DNA of 54,616 bases from RGIG9041 sp045593905. Its GTDB lineage: Bacteria; Bacillota; Clostridia; Oscillospirales; QAKW01. Made by a program: the position numbers and the translations under genes. The notes under the pieces are model-generated. The model saw only the letters and a program-made list of their open reading frames with translations. It was not told the origin of the DNA and ran no database searches. The DNA lies in NCBI GenBank assembly GCA_045593905.1, contig JAZNXL010000001.1, forward strand, positions 1 through 54,616, written 5' to 3'. This document shows, piece after piece, positions 41,450-50,208 of the stretch (within the stretch, counting starts at the first letter, position 1; each line of letters starts with the position of its first letter).

Positions 41450-42596
41450 CATTCTATTATGGTTATGGCTTAAAAACGCACTCAAAGACAGGTCGGTTTT
41501 AGTATATAAAACATATTTGCATTTTAAAAGTGTAGAGGCTGCATATAATTCTACAGAAGAACAGCTTGACGAGCTTGATTTTTTAACAAGCGAACATAAA
41601 GAGGCACTTTTAAACAAAGACCTTACCGATGCAAAAAATATATTAAACATTTGTAATTCTTCACAAATTAAAATAATAACTATAGACGACGAGCAATACC
41701 CCGAGGAGTTTAGACAAATTTATAATTTTCCTTGCGTGTTGTTTGTGCTTGGTGATATAAGCATATTGCATAAAAGTCCTAAAATAACAATTGTAGGCAC
41801 ACGCTCATCTACAAGCTACGGTACCTCTGTAACGCACGACATAACAACAGCCCTTGCTTTATCAGGCTTTACAGTTGTTACAGGTGTTGCAAAAGGTATT
41901 GACAATGCAGTTATAAACAGCACAGTTAATGCGGGCAAAGATTTAATTTGCATACTACCCTGCGGCCACGCAACTGCGTGGTACGGCACAAACTACAAAT
42001 ACAAAAATATTCTTTCAAGCGGTATTATAATATCGGAACATCTTCCCGACACACATACACACATATTCTCTTATCAAGAAAGAAACCGACTGCTATCGGC
42101 ACTCTCAATTGCAACAGTTGTAACACAAGCGCCTATCAGAAGCGGTGCTGTTATGACCGCTAATTATGCAGCGAATCAGGGTAAAGACGTTTTTTCGGTT
42201 ATGGCTAATGTTGATATGCCACAATCGGCAGGCTCTAACCTGTTAATTCGCGACGGTGCAATACCGGTTATTGACTATAAAGATGTACTCTATCGCTATG
42301 CCGAAGAATATAGCGACGTTTTAACGGTTGATATTGTTCAGCCCGAAAATTTGAAACCGGTTGATGACGGAGAAGAGCTTTGTATGTCACAAGATTTCAA
42401 GCGTATGATGCGAGAAAATCTTGATGAAGACGAAAAGCTTATTTTTAGTAAAATTCGCGAAACTGAAACGGATGTTGACTATATAATCAGTTCAACAACG
42501 CTGCCCACTTCGGCGGTAATGAGCATTATATCGTCACTTGAAACCAAGGGTGCCATTGTAGCATGTCCCGGTAACAAATATAAAATAATGATTTGA
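41439..42596 (+). CDS. dprA: DNA-processing protein DprA
   Basis: DprA loads RecA on incoming single-stranded DNA during natural transformation and is also kept in non-competent Firmicutes. It has 385 residues if translation starts at GTG 41439; a 41400 start would extend deep into the methyltransferase gene. The Rossmann-like core shows KITIVGTRSSTSYGTSV, VVTGVAKGIDNAVINSTVNAG and ICILPCGHATAWYG. The motifs SEHLPDTHTHIFSYQERNRL and SGAVMTANYAANQGKDVFSV follow, as does AGSNLLIRDGAIPV. The C-terminal winged-helix (about 325-385) is present. The N-terminal SAM-like part is short and divergent. The start codon is the least certain point. Confidence 0.92.
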   Translation: MNNNILLWLWLKNALKDRSVLVYKTYLHFKSVEAAYNSTEEQLDELDFLTSEHKEALLNKDLTDAKNILNICNSSQIKIITIDDEQYPEEFRQIYNFPCVLFVLGDISILHKSPKITIVGTRSSTSYGTSVTHDITTALALSGFTVVTGVAKGIDNAVINSTVNAGKDLICILPCGHATAWYGTNYKYKNILSSGIIISEHLPDTHTHIFSYQERNRLLSALSIATVVTQAPIRSGAVMTANYAANQGKDVFSVMANVDMPQSAGSNLLIRDGAIPVIDYKDVLYRYAEEYSDVLTVDIVQPENLKPVDDGEELCMSQDFKRMMRENLDEDEKLIFSKIRETETDVDYIISSTTLPTSAVMSIISSLETKGAIVACPGNKYKIMI

Positions 42597-42605
42597 GGTT
42601 AAATA

Positions 42606-44696
42606 ATGGCAAATTTAGTTATTGTTGAGTCGCCTGCAAAGGCACAGACTATTGAAAAGTATTTAGGCAAAAAGTACAAGGTTATTTCGTCAAAAGGTCA
42701 CGTACGTGACCTGCCCAAAAGTGATTTTGCAGTTGATATTGAAAACAACTTTGCACCAAAATACATTACAATTCGCGGTAAGAGTGATTTGATTAAAACG
42801 CTCAAAAAAGAAGCAAAGGCTGCCGATACCGTATACCTTGCAACCGACCCTGACCGTGAGGGCGAGGCTATTTCGTGGCATCTTTACGAGCTTTTGGGTT
42901 TAAACGAAAACAACTCAAAGCGTATTGTTTTTAACGAGATTACAAAAAGCGCTTTGCAAGAGGCTGTTAAAAACCCACGCGGCATTGACTATGACCTTGT
43001 TGATGCGCAACAGGCGCGCCGTGTACTTGACAGAATTGTTGGCTACAAGCTTTCACCGTTTTTATGGAAAAAGGTTAAAAAAGGCTTGTCGGCAGGTCGT
43101 GTTCAATCAGTAGCTACCGCAATGGTGGTTGACCGTGAAAACGAAATCCGCGATTTTAAAGCAAAAGAGTATTGGAACATAAACGCCGTTTTTGGCAAAA
43201 AAGGTTCAGCAGCAAGAATACACGCAAAATTCCACGGTACTGTTAAAAAAGCAATTGAAGTTAACTGCGAAAATCAGGCAAACGAAATTTGCCAAAAGTG
43301 CGAGGGCACTCAGTTTAAGGTTGAATCGGTTAAAACCGGTCAAAAGAAAAAAAGCCCTGCACCGCCTTTTACAACATCAACCCTTCAGCAAGAAGCATCA
43401 AGAAGATATAATTTTCAAACAAAGCGCACAATGAAAGCGGCGCAAGAACTTTACGAGGGCGTAACTGTTGGCGGCTTTGGTCTTGTTGGTCTTATAACTT
43501 ATATGAGAACCGACTCGCTCAGAATTTCTGACGATGCGGCAAATGCAGCAAAATCGTTTATTATAGACAAGTACGGCAGTGAATTTTACCCTGCTAAAAG
43601 ACGAGTATTTAAAACTAAAAAAGGTGCACAGGACGCACACGAAGCTATCCGTCCTACCAACCTTGAAATAACACCCGAACATGCAAAGGTATCGCTTTCA
43701 AACGACCAATACAGACTTTACAAACTCATTTATGATAGATTTATTGCAAGCCAGATGAGTGATGCGATTTATGACACACAAACTGCCGATATTTCAAACG
43801 GCGAGTACCTGTTCAAAGCTAACTGTCAGGCTATTGCGTTTAAGGGTTATACCGCTCTTTATCAAGATGCTGACAAAGAAGAATCAGATAAGAAGTTATA
43901 CAAGCTCCAAGACGGCGAAGAATTAAGGGTTGTTGAGTTTAAGCGCGAACAAAACTTTACACAACCACCCTCAAGATACACCGAGGGTACGCTTACAAAG
44001 GCGCTTGACGAAAACGGCATTGGCAGACCTTCTACATTTATGCCTATTATCTCGACAATTCTTGCAAGAGAATACGTTGAGCGTGACGGCAAGTTTTTAA
44101 AGCCCACCGCTCTTGGCGAGGTTACAACAAAGCTTATGAAAGATTATTTCTCGTCAATTATTGACTACGATTTTTCAGCTAACCTCGAAAACGAGCTTGA
44201 TAAAGTATCTGACGGTAAAATTGAGTGGCAGGGACTTATTTCTGACTTTTATAATCTGTTTTCAAAAACACTTTCAGGTGCTGAAGAGTCGCTTAAAGAC
44301 ACACGCATTAAAGTACCTGACGAGGTTGTTGACGAGCAGTGTCCAAACTGTGGCAAAAACCTTGTTATAAGAAGCGGCAGATTTGGCAAGTTCCTTGCCT
44401 GCCCCGGTTACCCCGACTGTAAGTTTACAAAAGCTATTGTTGTTGATACAGGCGTTGAATGTCCCAAGTGTGGCGGCAAGATTATTCAAAAGAAATCTAA
44501 AAATGGTAAAATTTTTTACGGTTGCGATAACTACCCGAGCTGTGACTATATGACGTGGGACGAACCGCTTAAAACCAAATGCGAAAACTGCGGAAGCACA
44601 CTCTTTAGAAAGAGCGGCAAACGCAAGATTATATACTGCTCAAACCCCAACTGTAAAACCGATGCTAAAAAATCGGAGGATAAGACAAATGAATAA
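42606..44696 (+). CDS. topA: DNA topoisomerase I (type IA)
   Basis: This enzyme relaxes negative supercoils. The 696-residue protein opens with the TOPRIM domain (NLVIVESPAKAQTIEKYLGK; acidic triad in TDPDREGE). The active-site Tyr lies in VGLITYMRTDSLR near 299, and further family motifs include RRVLDRIVGYKLSPFLW and FTQPPSRYTEGTLTKALDENG. Three C-terminal zinc modules follow with CxxC-x(n)-CPGYPDC, CDNYPSC and CSNPNC pairs. All parts are present. It lies 9 bases after dprA and its last 8 bases overlap trmFO. Confidence 0.97.
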   Translation: MANLVIVESPAKAQTIEKYLGKKYKVISSKGHVRDLPKSDFAVDIENNFAPKYITIRGKSDLIKTLKKEAKAADTVYLATDPDREGEAISWHLYELLGLNENNSKRIVFNEITKSALQEAVKNPRGIDYDLVDAQQARRVLDRIVGYKLSPFLWKKVKKGLSAGRVQSVATAMVVDRENEIRDFKAKEYWNINAVFGKKGSAARIHAKFHGTVKKAIEVNCENQANEICQKCEGTQFKVESVKTGQKKKSPAPPFTTSTLQQEASRRYNFQTKRTMKAAQELYEGVTVGGFGLVGLITYMRTDSLRISDDAANAAKSFIIDKYGSEFYPAKRRVFKTKKGAQDAHEAIRPTNLEITPEHAKVSLSNDQYRLYKLIYDRFIASQMSDAIYDTQTADISNGEYLFKANCQAIAFKGYTALYQDADKEESDKKLYKLQDGEELRVVEFKREQNFTQPPSRYTEGTLTKALDENGIGRPSTFMPIISTILAREYVERDGKFLKPTALGEVTTKLMKDYFSSIIDYDFSANLENELDKVSDGKIEWQGLISDFYNLFSKTLSGAEESLKDTRIKVPDEVVDEQCPNCGKNLVIRSGRFGKFLACPGYPDCKFTKAIVVDTGVECPKCGGKIIQKKSKNGKIFYGCDNYPSCDYMTWDEPLKTKCENCGSTLFRKSGKRKIIYCSNPNCKTDAKKSEDKTNE

Positions 44697-45993
44697 AGCC
44701 ACCGTTATCGGTGCAGGTCTTGCGGGATGCGAAGCGGCTTGGCAACTTGCCAAGCGCGGCATTGAGGTCGACCTTTATGAAATGAAGCCTAAAAAGATGT
44801 CACCTGCGCACAGTTCAATTGATTTTGCCGAGCTTGTTTGCTCAAACTCGCTAAGAGCTGACGGACTTGCAAACGCAGTCGGTCTTTTAAAAGAAGAAAT
44901 GCGCAGGCTTGATTCAATAATTATAGGCTGTGCCGACAAAACAAAAGTCCCCGCGGGCGGTGCGCTTGCGGTTGACAGGGTTTTATTTTCAAAAAGCGTT
45001 ACCGAAATTATTAAAAACCACCCTAACATAAACGTTATTGAAAAAGAGGTTACAAAAATACCCGATTGTGAAAACGTTATTATTGCATCGGGTCCTTTAA
45101 CAAGCGATGCGCTTTCACAAGACATCGGCGAGTTTTTTGGCGACGAGTATTTACACTTTTTCGATGCAGCAGCACCTATTGTAACCTTTGACAGTATAAA
45201 TATGGACAAGGCATTTTTTGCCTCGCGCTACGACAAAGGCACGCCTGACTATATCAACTGTCCTATGACAAAAGAACAGTACGACGTTTTTTACAACGCA
45301 CTTATAAATGCCGAGTGCGCCGAGCTTCACGAGTTTGAAAACAACGTTTTTGAAGGCTGTATGCCGATTGAGGTTATGGCAAAGCGCGGCGAGCAAACAA
45401 TGCTGTTTGGTCCGCTAAAGCCTGTAGGACTTATTGATAAGCGCACAAACGAAAAATCGCATGCAGTTGTTCAGCTTAGAAAAGACAACACCGACGGCAC
45501 ACTCTACAACATTGTAGGGTTTCAGACACACTTAAAGTTTGGCGAACAAAAGCGTGTTTTCTCGCTTATCCCCGGCCTTGAAAACGCCGAGTTTGTACGC
45601 TACGGTGTTATGCACCGCAATACGTTTATAAATTCGCCTAAAACAATGACTAAATACTATAACACAAAAAAACGTGACGACTTGTTTTTTGCAGGGCAAA
45701 TGACAGGCGTTGAGGGTTATGTTGAGTCAGCTTCATCAGGTCTTATGGCGGCTATTAATCTTGCACAAATGATTAATAATAAGCCAATGATTGATTTTAC
45801 AAAATACACCGCAATAGGCGCACTCTCAAACTATATTGCCGAGGGCTCGTGCGGTAACTTTCAGCCGATGAACGTTAATTTTGGCATTATTGAGTCACTC
45901 GGCGAAAGAATTAAAAACAAGCAAGAAAGATATACTAAAATTTCACTTCGCGCTCTTGAAATGCTTGAAAAAATAATAGGAGAAAACTTATGA
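44689..45993 (+). CDS. trmFO: tRNA (uracil-54-C5) methyltransferase, folate/FAD-dependent
   Basis: TrmFO makes ribothymidine 54 in tRNAs using methylenetetrahydrofolate. It has 434 residues from ATG 44689, with CGGAGG 9 bases upstream; an in-frame start at 44662 lies inside topA. The FAD-binding motif is TVIGAGLAGCEAAWQLAKRG, and the GidA-like blocks DFAELVCSNSLRAD, ASGPLTSDAL, CPMTKEQYDVFY and AGQMTGVEGYVESASSGLMA are all present. It overlaps topA by 8 and plsX by 4 bases, so the three are translationally linked. Confidence 0.96.
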   Translation: MNKATVIGAGLAGCEAAWQLAKRGIEVDLYEMKPKKMSPAHSSIDFAELVCSNSLRADGLANAVGLLKEEMRRLDSIIIGCADKTKVPAGGALAVDRVLFSKSVTEIIKNHPNINVIEKEVTKIPDCENVIIASGPLTSDALSQDIGEFFGDEYLHFFDAAAPIVTFDSINMDKAFFASRYDKGTPDYINCPMTKEQYDVFYNALINAECAELHEFENNVFEGCMPIEVMAKRGEQTMLFGPLKPVGLIDKRTNEKSHAVVQLRKDNTDGTLYNIVGFQTHLKFGEQKRVFSLIPGLENAEFVRYGVMHRNTFINSPKTMTKYYNTKKRDDLFFAGQMTGVEGYVESASSGLMAAINLAQMINNKPMIDFTKYTAIGALSNYIAEGSCGNFQPMNVNFGIIESLGERIKNKQERYTKISLRALEMLEKIIGENL

Positions 45994-46982
45994 AAATAGC
46001 AATTGATGCACACGGCGGAGATAACGCACCTTTAGAAATAATTAAAGGTTGTCACCTTGCTGTAAAAGAACTTGGCGCTAAGCTTGTTGTGGTTGGCGAC
46101 GAGCAAAGAATCACCGAAATAATGAAAAGCGAAGGCATTGACCAAAACGAGTTTGAAATTGTAAACGCACCAAACGTTCTCACAATGGAGGACGAGCCTA
46201 CATCGGTTATTAAATCAAAAAAAGACTCGTCGATGGCGGTTGCGTTTTCTTTGGTAAAAGACGGTGTTTGCGATGCGTTTGTATCGGCAGGCAACAGTGG
46301 TGCTGTGCTTGTTGGCGCAACTATGATTGTAAAACGCATTAAAGGTGTAAAGCGTGCTGCACTTGCGGCAGTATTCCCCTCTGAAACAGGTCCGCTTATG
46401 CTTACCGACGTTGGCGCAAATGCCGAGTGCAAACCCGAATACCTTGTTCAGTTTGGTATTATGGGCGCTGAGTATATGAAAAATATGTTTGGCATAAAAG
46501 AACCTAAAATTGCACTTTTAAACAACGGTACCGAAGAACACAAGGGTCAACCGCTTCAACAAGAGGCATACCAGCTCTTTAAAGAAACTGTACCCGGCTT
46601 TATTGGTAACGTTGAGGGCAGAGAGATTGCTTTTGGAGGTACTGATGTTGTTGTTGCCGACGGTTTTTCGGGCAATATTGCGCTTAAGACCTACGAAGGC
46701 ATTGGTAAAATGATGGCAGCAAACGTAAAAGGACTTTTCAAAAAGAGTATCTTTACAAAAATAGGCGCGCTTTTTGTGTTAAAGCACTTAAACGAGTTTA
46801 AGGCAAAGTTTGACTACAAAGAGTATGGCGGCGCTCCCCTTCTTGGTATTTGCAAACCTGTTATCAAGGCTCACGGCTCGTCTGATGCAAAAGCGTTTAA
46901 AAATGCTATCCGTCAGGCTATTGAGTTTGAAAAGAGCGGTATGATTTCGGTTATTGAGCAAAAATTGTCAGAAAATGCGTAA
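45990..46982 (+). CDS. plsX: Phosphate acyltransferase PlsX
   Basis: PlsX makes acyl-phosphate from acyl-ACP for the PlsY step of phospholipid synthesis. The 330-residue protein starts KIAIDAHGGDNAPLEIIKG and carries VSAGNSGAVLVGATM, LTDVGANAECKPEYLVQFG, LLNNGTEEHKG, VEGREIAFGGTDVVVADGF and GGAPLLGICKPVIKAHGSSD, the standard PlsX blocks. It is followed by acpP and rnc, the usual Firmicutes order, although fabD/fabG are absent here. Confidence 0.96.
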   Translation: MKIAIDAHGGDNAPLEIIKGCHLAVKELGAKLVVVGDEQRITEIMKSEGIDQNEFEIVNAPNVLTMEDEPTSVIKSKKDSSMAVAFSLVKDGVCDAFVSAGNSGAVLVGATMIVKRIKGVKRAALAAVFPSETGPLMLTDVGANAECKPEYLVQFGIMGAEYMKNMFGIKEPKIALLNNGTEEHKGQPLQQEAYQLFKETVPGFIGNVEGREIAFGGTDVVVADGFSGNIALKTYEGIGKMMAANVKGLFKKSIFTKIGALFVLKHLNEFKAKFDYKEYGGAPLLGICKPVIKAHGSSDAKAFKNAIRQAIEFEKSGMISVIEQKLSENA

Positions 46983-46985
46983 TAC

Positions 46986-47014
46986 TTGAAATTTTTTCAA
47001 GATTAAATTATAAT
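46986..47014 (+). promoter_or_regulatory. acpP promoter inside a small palindrome
   Basis: TTGAAA (46986-46991), a 17-base spacer and consensus TATAAT (47009-47014). The -35 box lies within the inverted repeat CTTGAAA/TTTCAAG (46985-47001), which may be an operator or a weak terminator hairpin of plsX. Confidence 0.65.
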
Positions 47015-47049
47015 ATGTTTAATGCTTATTAAAAACAGGAGTTTAAATT

Positions 47050-47277
47050 ATGAATAACTTTGAACAAATCAAAAAAATTATTGTAGACCAGCTTGGTGTT
47101 GATGCTGATGCTGTAACACCCGAAACAACAATCGAAAACCTTGGTGTTGACTCACTTGACCTTGTTGAAACAATTATGACTGTTGAAGACGAGTTCGGCG
47201 TTACATTTGACGATAGCGATGTTGAAGGTCTTAAAACTGTAGGCGATATTGCTGACTACATAGAAAGCAAAAAGTAA
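47050..47277 (+). CDS. acpP: Acyl carrier protein
   Basis: This acidic carrier protein of 75 residues shuttles growing fatty acyl chains. The phosphopantetheine attachment Ser is in LGVDSLDLVE (Ser37). The four-helix ACP pattern is clear (NNFEQIKKIIVDQLGVDADA, IMTVEDEFGVTFDD, TVGDIADYIE). It is preceded by its own promoter and an AGGAG site. rnc follows within 10 bases. Confidence 0.97.
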   Translation: MNNFEQIKKIIVDQLGVDADAVTPETTIENLGVDSLDLVETIMTVEDEFGVTFDDSDVEGLKTVGDIADYIESKK

Positions 47278-47286
47278 AAACACAAA

Positions 47287-47973
47287 ATGTTAAAAGCCCT
47301 TGAACAAAAAATAGGATATAGTTTTAAAAACAGTAAATGGCTTACACTTGCCCTTACCCACTCGTCATACGCAAACGAACACAAGGCGCACGGCGTTGCT
47401 TGTAACGAGCGTTTAGAGTTTATGGGTGACTCGGTGCTTGGTTTTATTTCGGCTGAATATCTTTATTCTAAGTTTATTTCCAAGCCGGAGGGCGAACTTT
47501 CAAAACTGCGTTCTTCACTTGTTTGCGAAACCGCGCTCGATATTTATGCAAACCAGATTGAGCTTGGTAAATACTTACTTCTCGGTCACGGCGAGGACCT
47601 TGCAGGCGGACGCACAAGACCGTCTATTCTTGCCGACGCTTTCGAGGCTCTTATTGCCGCAATTTACATGGACGGCGGTATTGAGTGCGCTAAAAAGTTT
47701 GTGTTACCGTTTATAGAGCTTGCAATTGCTAACAACGAAACAACACACGCTCTTAACCGCGACTACAAAACCGCACTTCAAGAGATTGCGCAAAAAAACC
47801 CCGGTGAGATTATTAGCTATGCAGTGGTTGGCGAGTCAGGTCCTGACCATAACAAATGCTTTAGTGTTAATGTTTATTTAAACAGCAACCTTTTAGCATC
47901 GGGCGAAGGCAGAAGCAAAAAAGAAGCGGAACAAGACGCAGCAAAGCAAGCGTTAAAGCTTATGGGAGAGTAA
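47287..47973 (+). CDS. rnc: Ribonuclease III
   Basis: RNase III cuts double-stranded RNA in rRNA and mRNA processing. The 228-residue protein has the N-terminal catalytic domain with the signature ERLEFMGDSVLGFISAEYLY, a second acidic site in ILADAFEALIAAIYMDGG, and a C-terminal double-stranded RNA-binding domain (DYKTALQEIAQKNPGEII, GEGRSKKEAEQDAAKQALKL). Length and domain order are standard. Confidence 0.97.
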   Translation: MLKALEQKIGYSFKNSKWLTLALTHSSYANEHKAHGVACNERLEFMGDSVLGFISAEYLYSKFISKPEGELSKLRSSLVCETALDIYANQIELGKYLLLGHGEDLAGGRTRPSILADAFEALIAAIYMDGGIECAKKFVLPFIELAIANNETTHALNRDYKTALQEIAQKNPGEIISYAVVGESGPDHNKCFSVNVYLNSNLLASGEGRSKKEAEQDAAKQALKLMGE

Positions 47974-47976
47974 AAT

Positions 47977-48954
47977 ATGAGGCACTCGAATATTTCAATA
48001 TTCATACCTCACCTCGGTTGCCCTTTTAACTGTATTTTTTGCGACCAATACAAAATTACGGGGAGTGACAAATGCGTCACTCCCCAAGATGTTTTTTTAA
48101 CACTTAATGATGCAAAAAATCACGGGCTTACATCGGGTGATACCCAAATTGCGTTTTTTGGCGGCTCGTTTACCGCTATTGACCGTAAGCTAATGATTGA
48201 GTTTTTGCAGGTGGCATATCAATTTATTACAGACGGCTCTTTTGAAAGCATACGAATTTCAACCCGCCCTGACTGCATAAACCAAGAGATAATTGATATT
48301 TTAAAAGATTATCGAGTTAAAACGGTTGAGCTTGGTGTTCAAAGTCTTGACGACGGCGTACTTAAAGCATCAAAACGCGGACACACGGCAAAACAGTGTA
48401 TTGATGCGTACAACCTGCTTACGCAAAACGGCATTGAGGTTGGCATGCAAATGATGTGCGGTTTACCCACCGATACACTCGATAAAAATATTGAAACCGC
48501 AAACCAGATTATTAAGCTTGGTTGCAAACAGGTGCGAATTTACCCCGTTTGCGTAATTGACGGAACCGAGCTTGCAAATATGTATAAAAATAACCGCTAT
48601 ACTCCCCTGTCAGTCAACGAGGCGGTTAAGCGGTGTGCTGTACTTTATAAAATGTTTACAAAAAACGGTGTTACTGTTTTAAAAATAGGTCTTCATACCG
48701 ATAGCGGTGCTATTGCAGGACCCTTTCACCCCGCCTTTGGCGAACTTACGCGCTCACGTGTGTTTTTAAACGATTTAACAGCTCAAATTTCACCCCAAAA
48801 GCGATATACCGTTTACTGCGCACCCAACTTTGTTTCGATTGCAAAAGGCAATAAAAAGCAAAATTTGGCTTTACTTAAAGAGGGTGGCTACAACGTTGAT
48901 ATTGTAGTTGATAACAGTTTACAAAACGGATATAAAATAAAAGCAGGTACTTAA
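47977..48954 (+). CDS. Radical SAM protein (Elp3-like, no acetyltransferase domain)
   Basis: This protein of 325 residues has the radical SAM cluster CPFNCIFC (about 16-23) preceded by IFIPHLGC. It continues with FFGGSFTAIDRKLM, ISTRPDCI, VELGVQSLDDGVLKASKRGH and MQMMCGLPTDTLDKN, which match the oxygen-independent coproporphyrinogen oxidase/Elp3-like SAM family. There is no GNAT domain. This gene commonly sits between rnc and smc in Clostridia; here smc is absent and secG follows on the other strand. A role in tRNA modification is often assumed but is unproven. Confidence 0.82.
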   Translation: MRHSNISIFIPHLGCPFNCIFCDQYKITGSDKCVTPQDVFLTLNDAKNHGLTSGDTQIAFFGGSFTAIDRKLMIEFLQVAYQFITDGSFESIRISTRPDCINQEIIDILKDYRVKTVELGVQSLDDGVLKASKRGHTAKQCIDAYNLLTQNGIEVGMQMMCGLPTDTLDKNIETANQIIKLGCKQVRIYPVCVIDGTELANMYKNNRYTPLSVNEAVKRCAVLYKMFTKNGVTVLKIGLHTDSGAIAGPFHPAFGELTRSRVFLNDLTAQISPQKRYTVYCAPNFVSIAKGNKKQNLALLKEGGYNVDIVVDNSLQNGYKIKAGT

Positions 48955-48971
48955 AAGTACCTGCTTTATTT
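48940..48971. terminator. Bidirectional terminator between radical SAM gene and secG
   Basis: A perfect stem AAAGCAGGTACTT (48940-48952) and AAGTACCTGCTTT (48955-48967) followed by ATTTTTG. The stop codon of the radical SAM gene lies within the hairpin. Confidence 0.85.
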
Positions 48972-48974
48972 TTG

Positions 48975-49229
48975 TTATTTACCTGCTATTCCGAAAAAGT
49001 CGAGAGCGATAATGCAAACAACCAAAACAACAGCCAAAACTATTGTGATAAGGGTGAGCATACTCTCTTTTGAACGGCCTTTGTTTTTGCCAAAAAAGGT
49101 ATCCATATCAGCTCCGCCGGTGATTGCACCAAGACCGCCTGAGTTACCCTTTTGAATAGCGATACAAAAAATTGTTACTGCCGAAAGAACGAGTACAACT
49201 GAACCTAATATAATTTGTGTAAGTGTCAT
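48975..49229 (-). CDS. secG: Protein translocase subunit SecG
   Basis: SecG is the small accessory subunit of the SecYEG channel. It has 84 residues from ATG 49229, chosen because GGAAGG lies 10 bases upstream and the protein then begins MTLTQIILGSVVLVLSAVTI, as expected. There are two transmembrane helices (about 5-24 and 57-78) around the conserved cytoplasmic loop GLGAITGGADMDTFFGKNKG. Longer in-frame starts up to 49289 run into the promoter. Confidence 0.93.
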   Translation of the reverse strand: MTLTQIILGSVVLVLSAVTIFCIAIQKGNSGGLGAITGGADMDTFFGKNKGRSKESMLTLITIVLAVVLVVCIIALDFFGIAGK

Positions 49230-49260
49230 TTTTTCACAACCTTCCATAAGTATGCAATTA

Positions 49261-49289
49261 ATATTAACATATATTAACATAAATTGCAA
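49261..49289 (-). promoter_or_regulatory. secG promoter with tandem 10-base repeat
   Basis: On the minus strand TTGCAA (49289-49284), a 17-base spacer and TAATAT (49266-49261) preceded by TGT. The 10-mer ATATTAACAT is repeated in tandem at 49261-49280 on the plus strand, so the -10 sequence is duplicated within the spacer. Confidence 0.6.
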
Positions 49290-49458
49290 GTAAATTTTTT
49301 TATTTAAATTAATTTGTAATTTACATTTTTTTACATTAAATTATGCGAAAAGTTTTGATAAATCAAAAGTGTAGGTTTAATGCGGTTTTTAAGGCAAAAA
49401 ACGTAGTTTTGAACTTTTTGAACATAGTTTTGAACAGATTTTATGTAAACCAAAAAAA

Positions 49459-50199
49459 TTATTTGTGCTTTTTTTGTAATTTTGTGGTAATTAACAAACC
49501 AATAAACACGGCAATTAAAACGACAAGTGAACTTAAAATTACATAGTCAAAAACAAACGAGCGAACAATTAAGGTGGCGGCAGGTACAGCTGACAAAGCT
49601 GCCGTATGCCAAAGCTTTATGTTACTGTTCTTTTTATAAACAAGAGCAGTAACACCTATTATTATAAGTATTAAGAGCGCAAACAAAAAGCGCGCCGATG
49701 TATAAGTGAGTGCTATTTTTTCTTCAAAGGTAACATTTGCTGTATAATAGTTACCAAAAAGCTTTATAAGTATAAAATAGATACCGCAAATTACAGTCTG
49801 ATAAGCAAACGCCTTGTTCACGAGGTAATAAACGCAGTAGCCTGCAAATGCAAAGGCAAATATAATTATTGAAACCTTTAAGTACCTTGTTCTTGAACCG
49901 CTAAACGGAATTAAAAGCGATGCAAAAAGTGCAAACGACGAAAGATAAATGCACATTGACGGCGTAACGAGGCGCTCTTTTGTTGACTTTTTAGCAAAAA
50001 TTATTGAAAGCACTAATGCTGCCAGCATAACAACCATTACTATGTACTCGATTATTTGGTAATAGTTATTTATTACAAGGTACGATTTTTGAAACGGCAT
50101 TATATATACCGCCGCAAGTATTGAAAGCGCTATAAAGCCAATAAGCATCAGCATTATTCTGCTTATGAGTATTTCTTCTTTTTTATTGATTTTGCTCAT
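49459..50199 (-). CDS. Hypothetical multi-pass membrane protein
   Basis: This protein of 246 residues has about seven hydrophobic segments (roughly 14-33, 48-68, 79-97, 107-128, 133-150, 168-188 and 196-240) separated by short basic loops. The N-terminus is charged (MSKINKKEE) and the C-terminus ends in lysines and a histidine, so both ends are probably cytoplasmic or the topology is mixed. No family motif was recognised. It lies 9 bases downstream of rsmE and is probably cotranscribed with prmA and rsmE. Confidence 0.7.
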   Translation of the reverse strand: MSKINKKEEILISRIMLMLIGFIALSILAAVYIMPFQKSYLVINNYYQIIEYIVMVVMLAALVLSIIFAKKSTKERLVTPSMCIYLSSFALFASLLIPFSGSRTRYLKVSIIIFAFAFAGYCVYYLVNKAFAYQTVICGIYFILIKLFGNYYTANVTFEEKIALTYTSARFLFALLILIIIGVTALVYKKNSNIKLWHTAALSAVPAATLIVRSFVFDYVILSSLVVLIAVFIGLLITTKLQKKHK

Positions 50200-50208
50200 A
50201 CTACTCTC

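Noticed and set aside
49343..49546. Plus-strand frame of 67 codons upstream of the membrane protein
   Set aside because: It overlaps the C-terminal part of the minus-strand membrane protein gene, lacks a ribosome binding site and is of low complexity.
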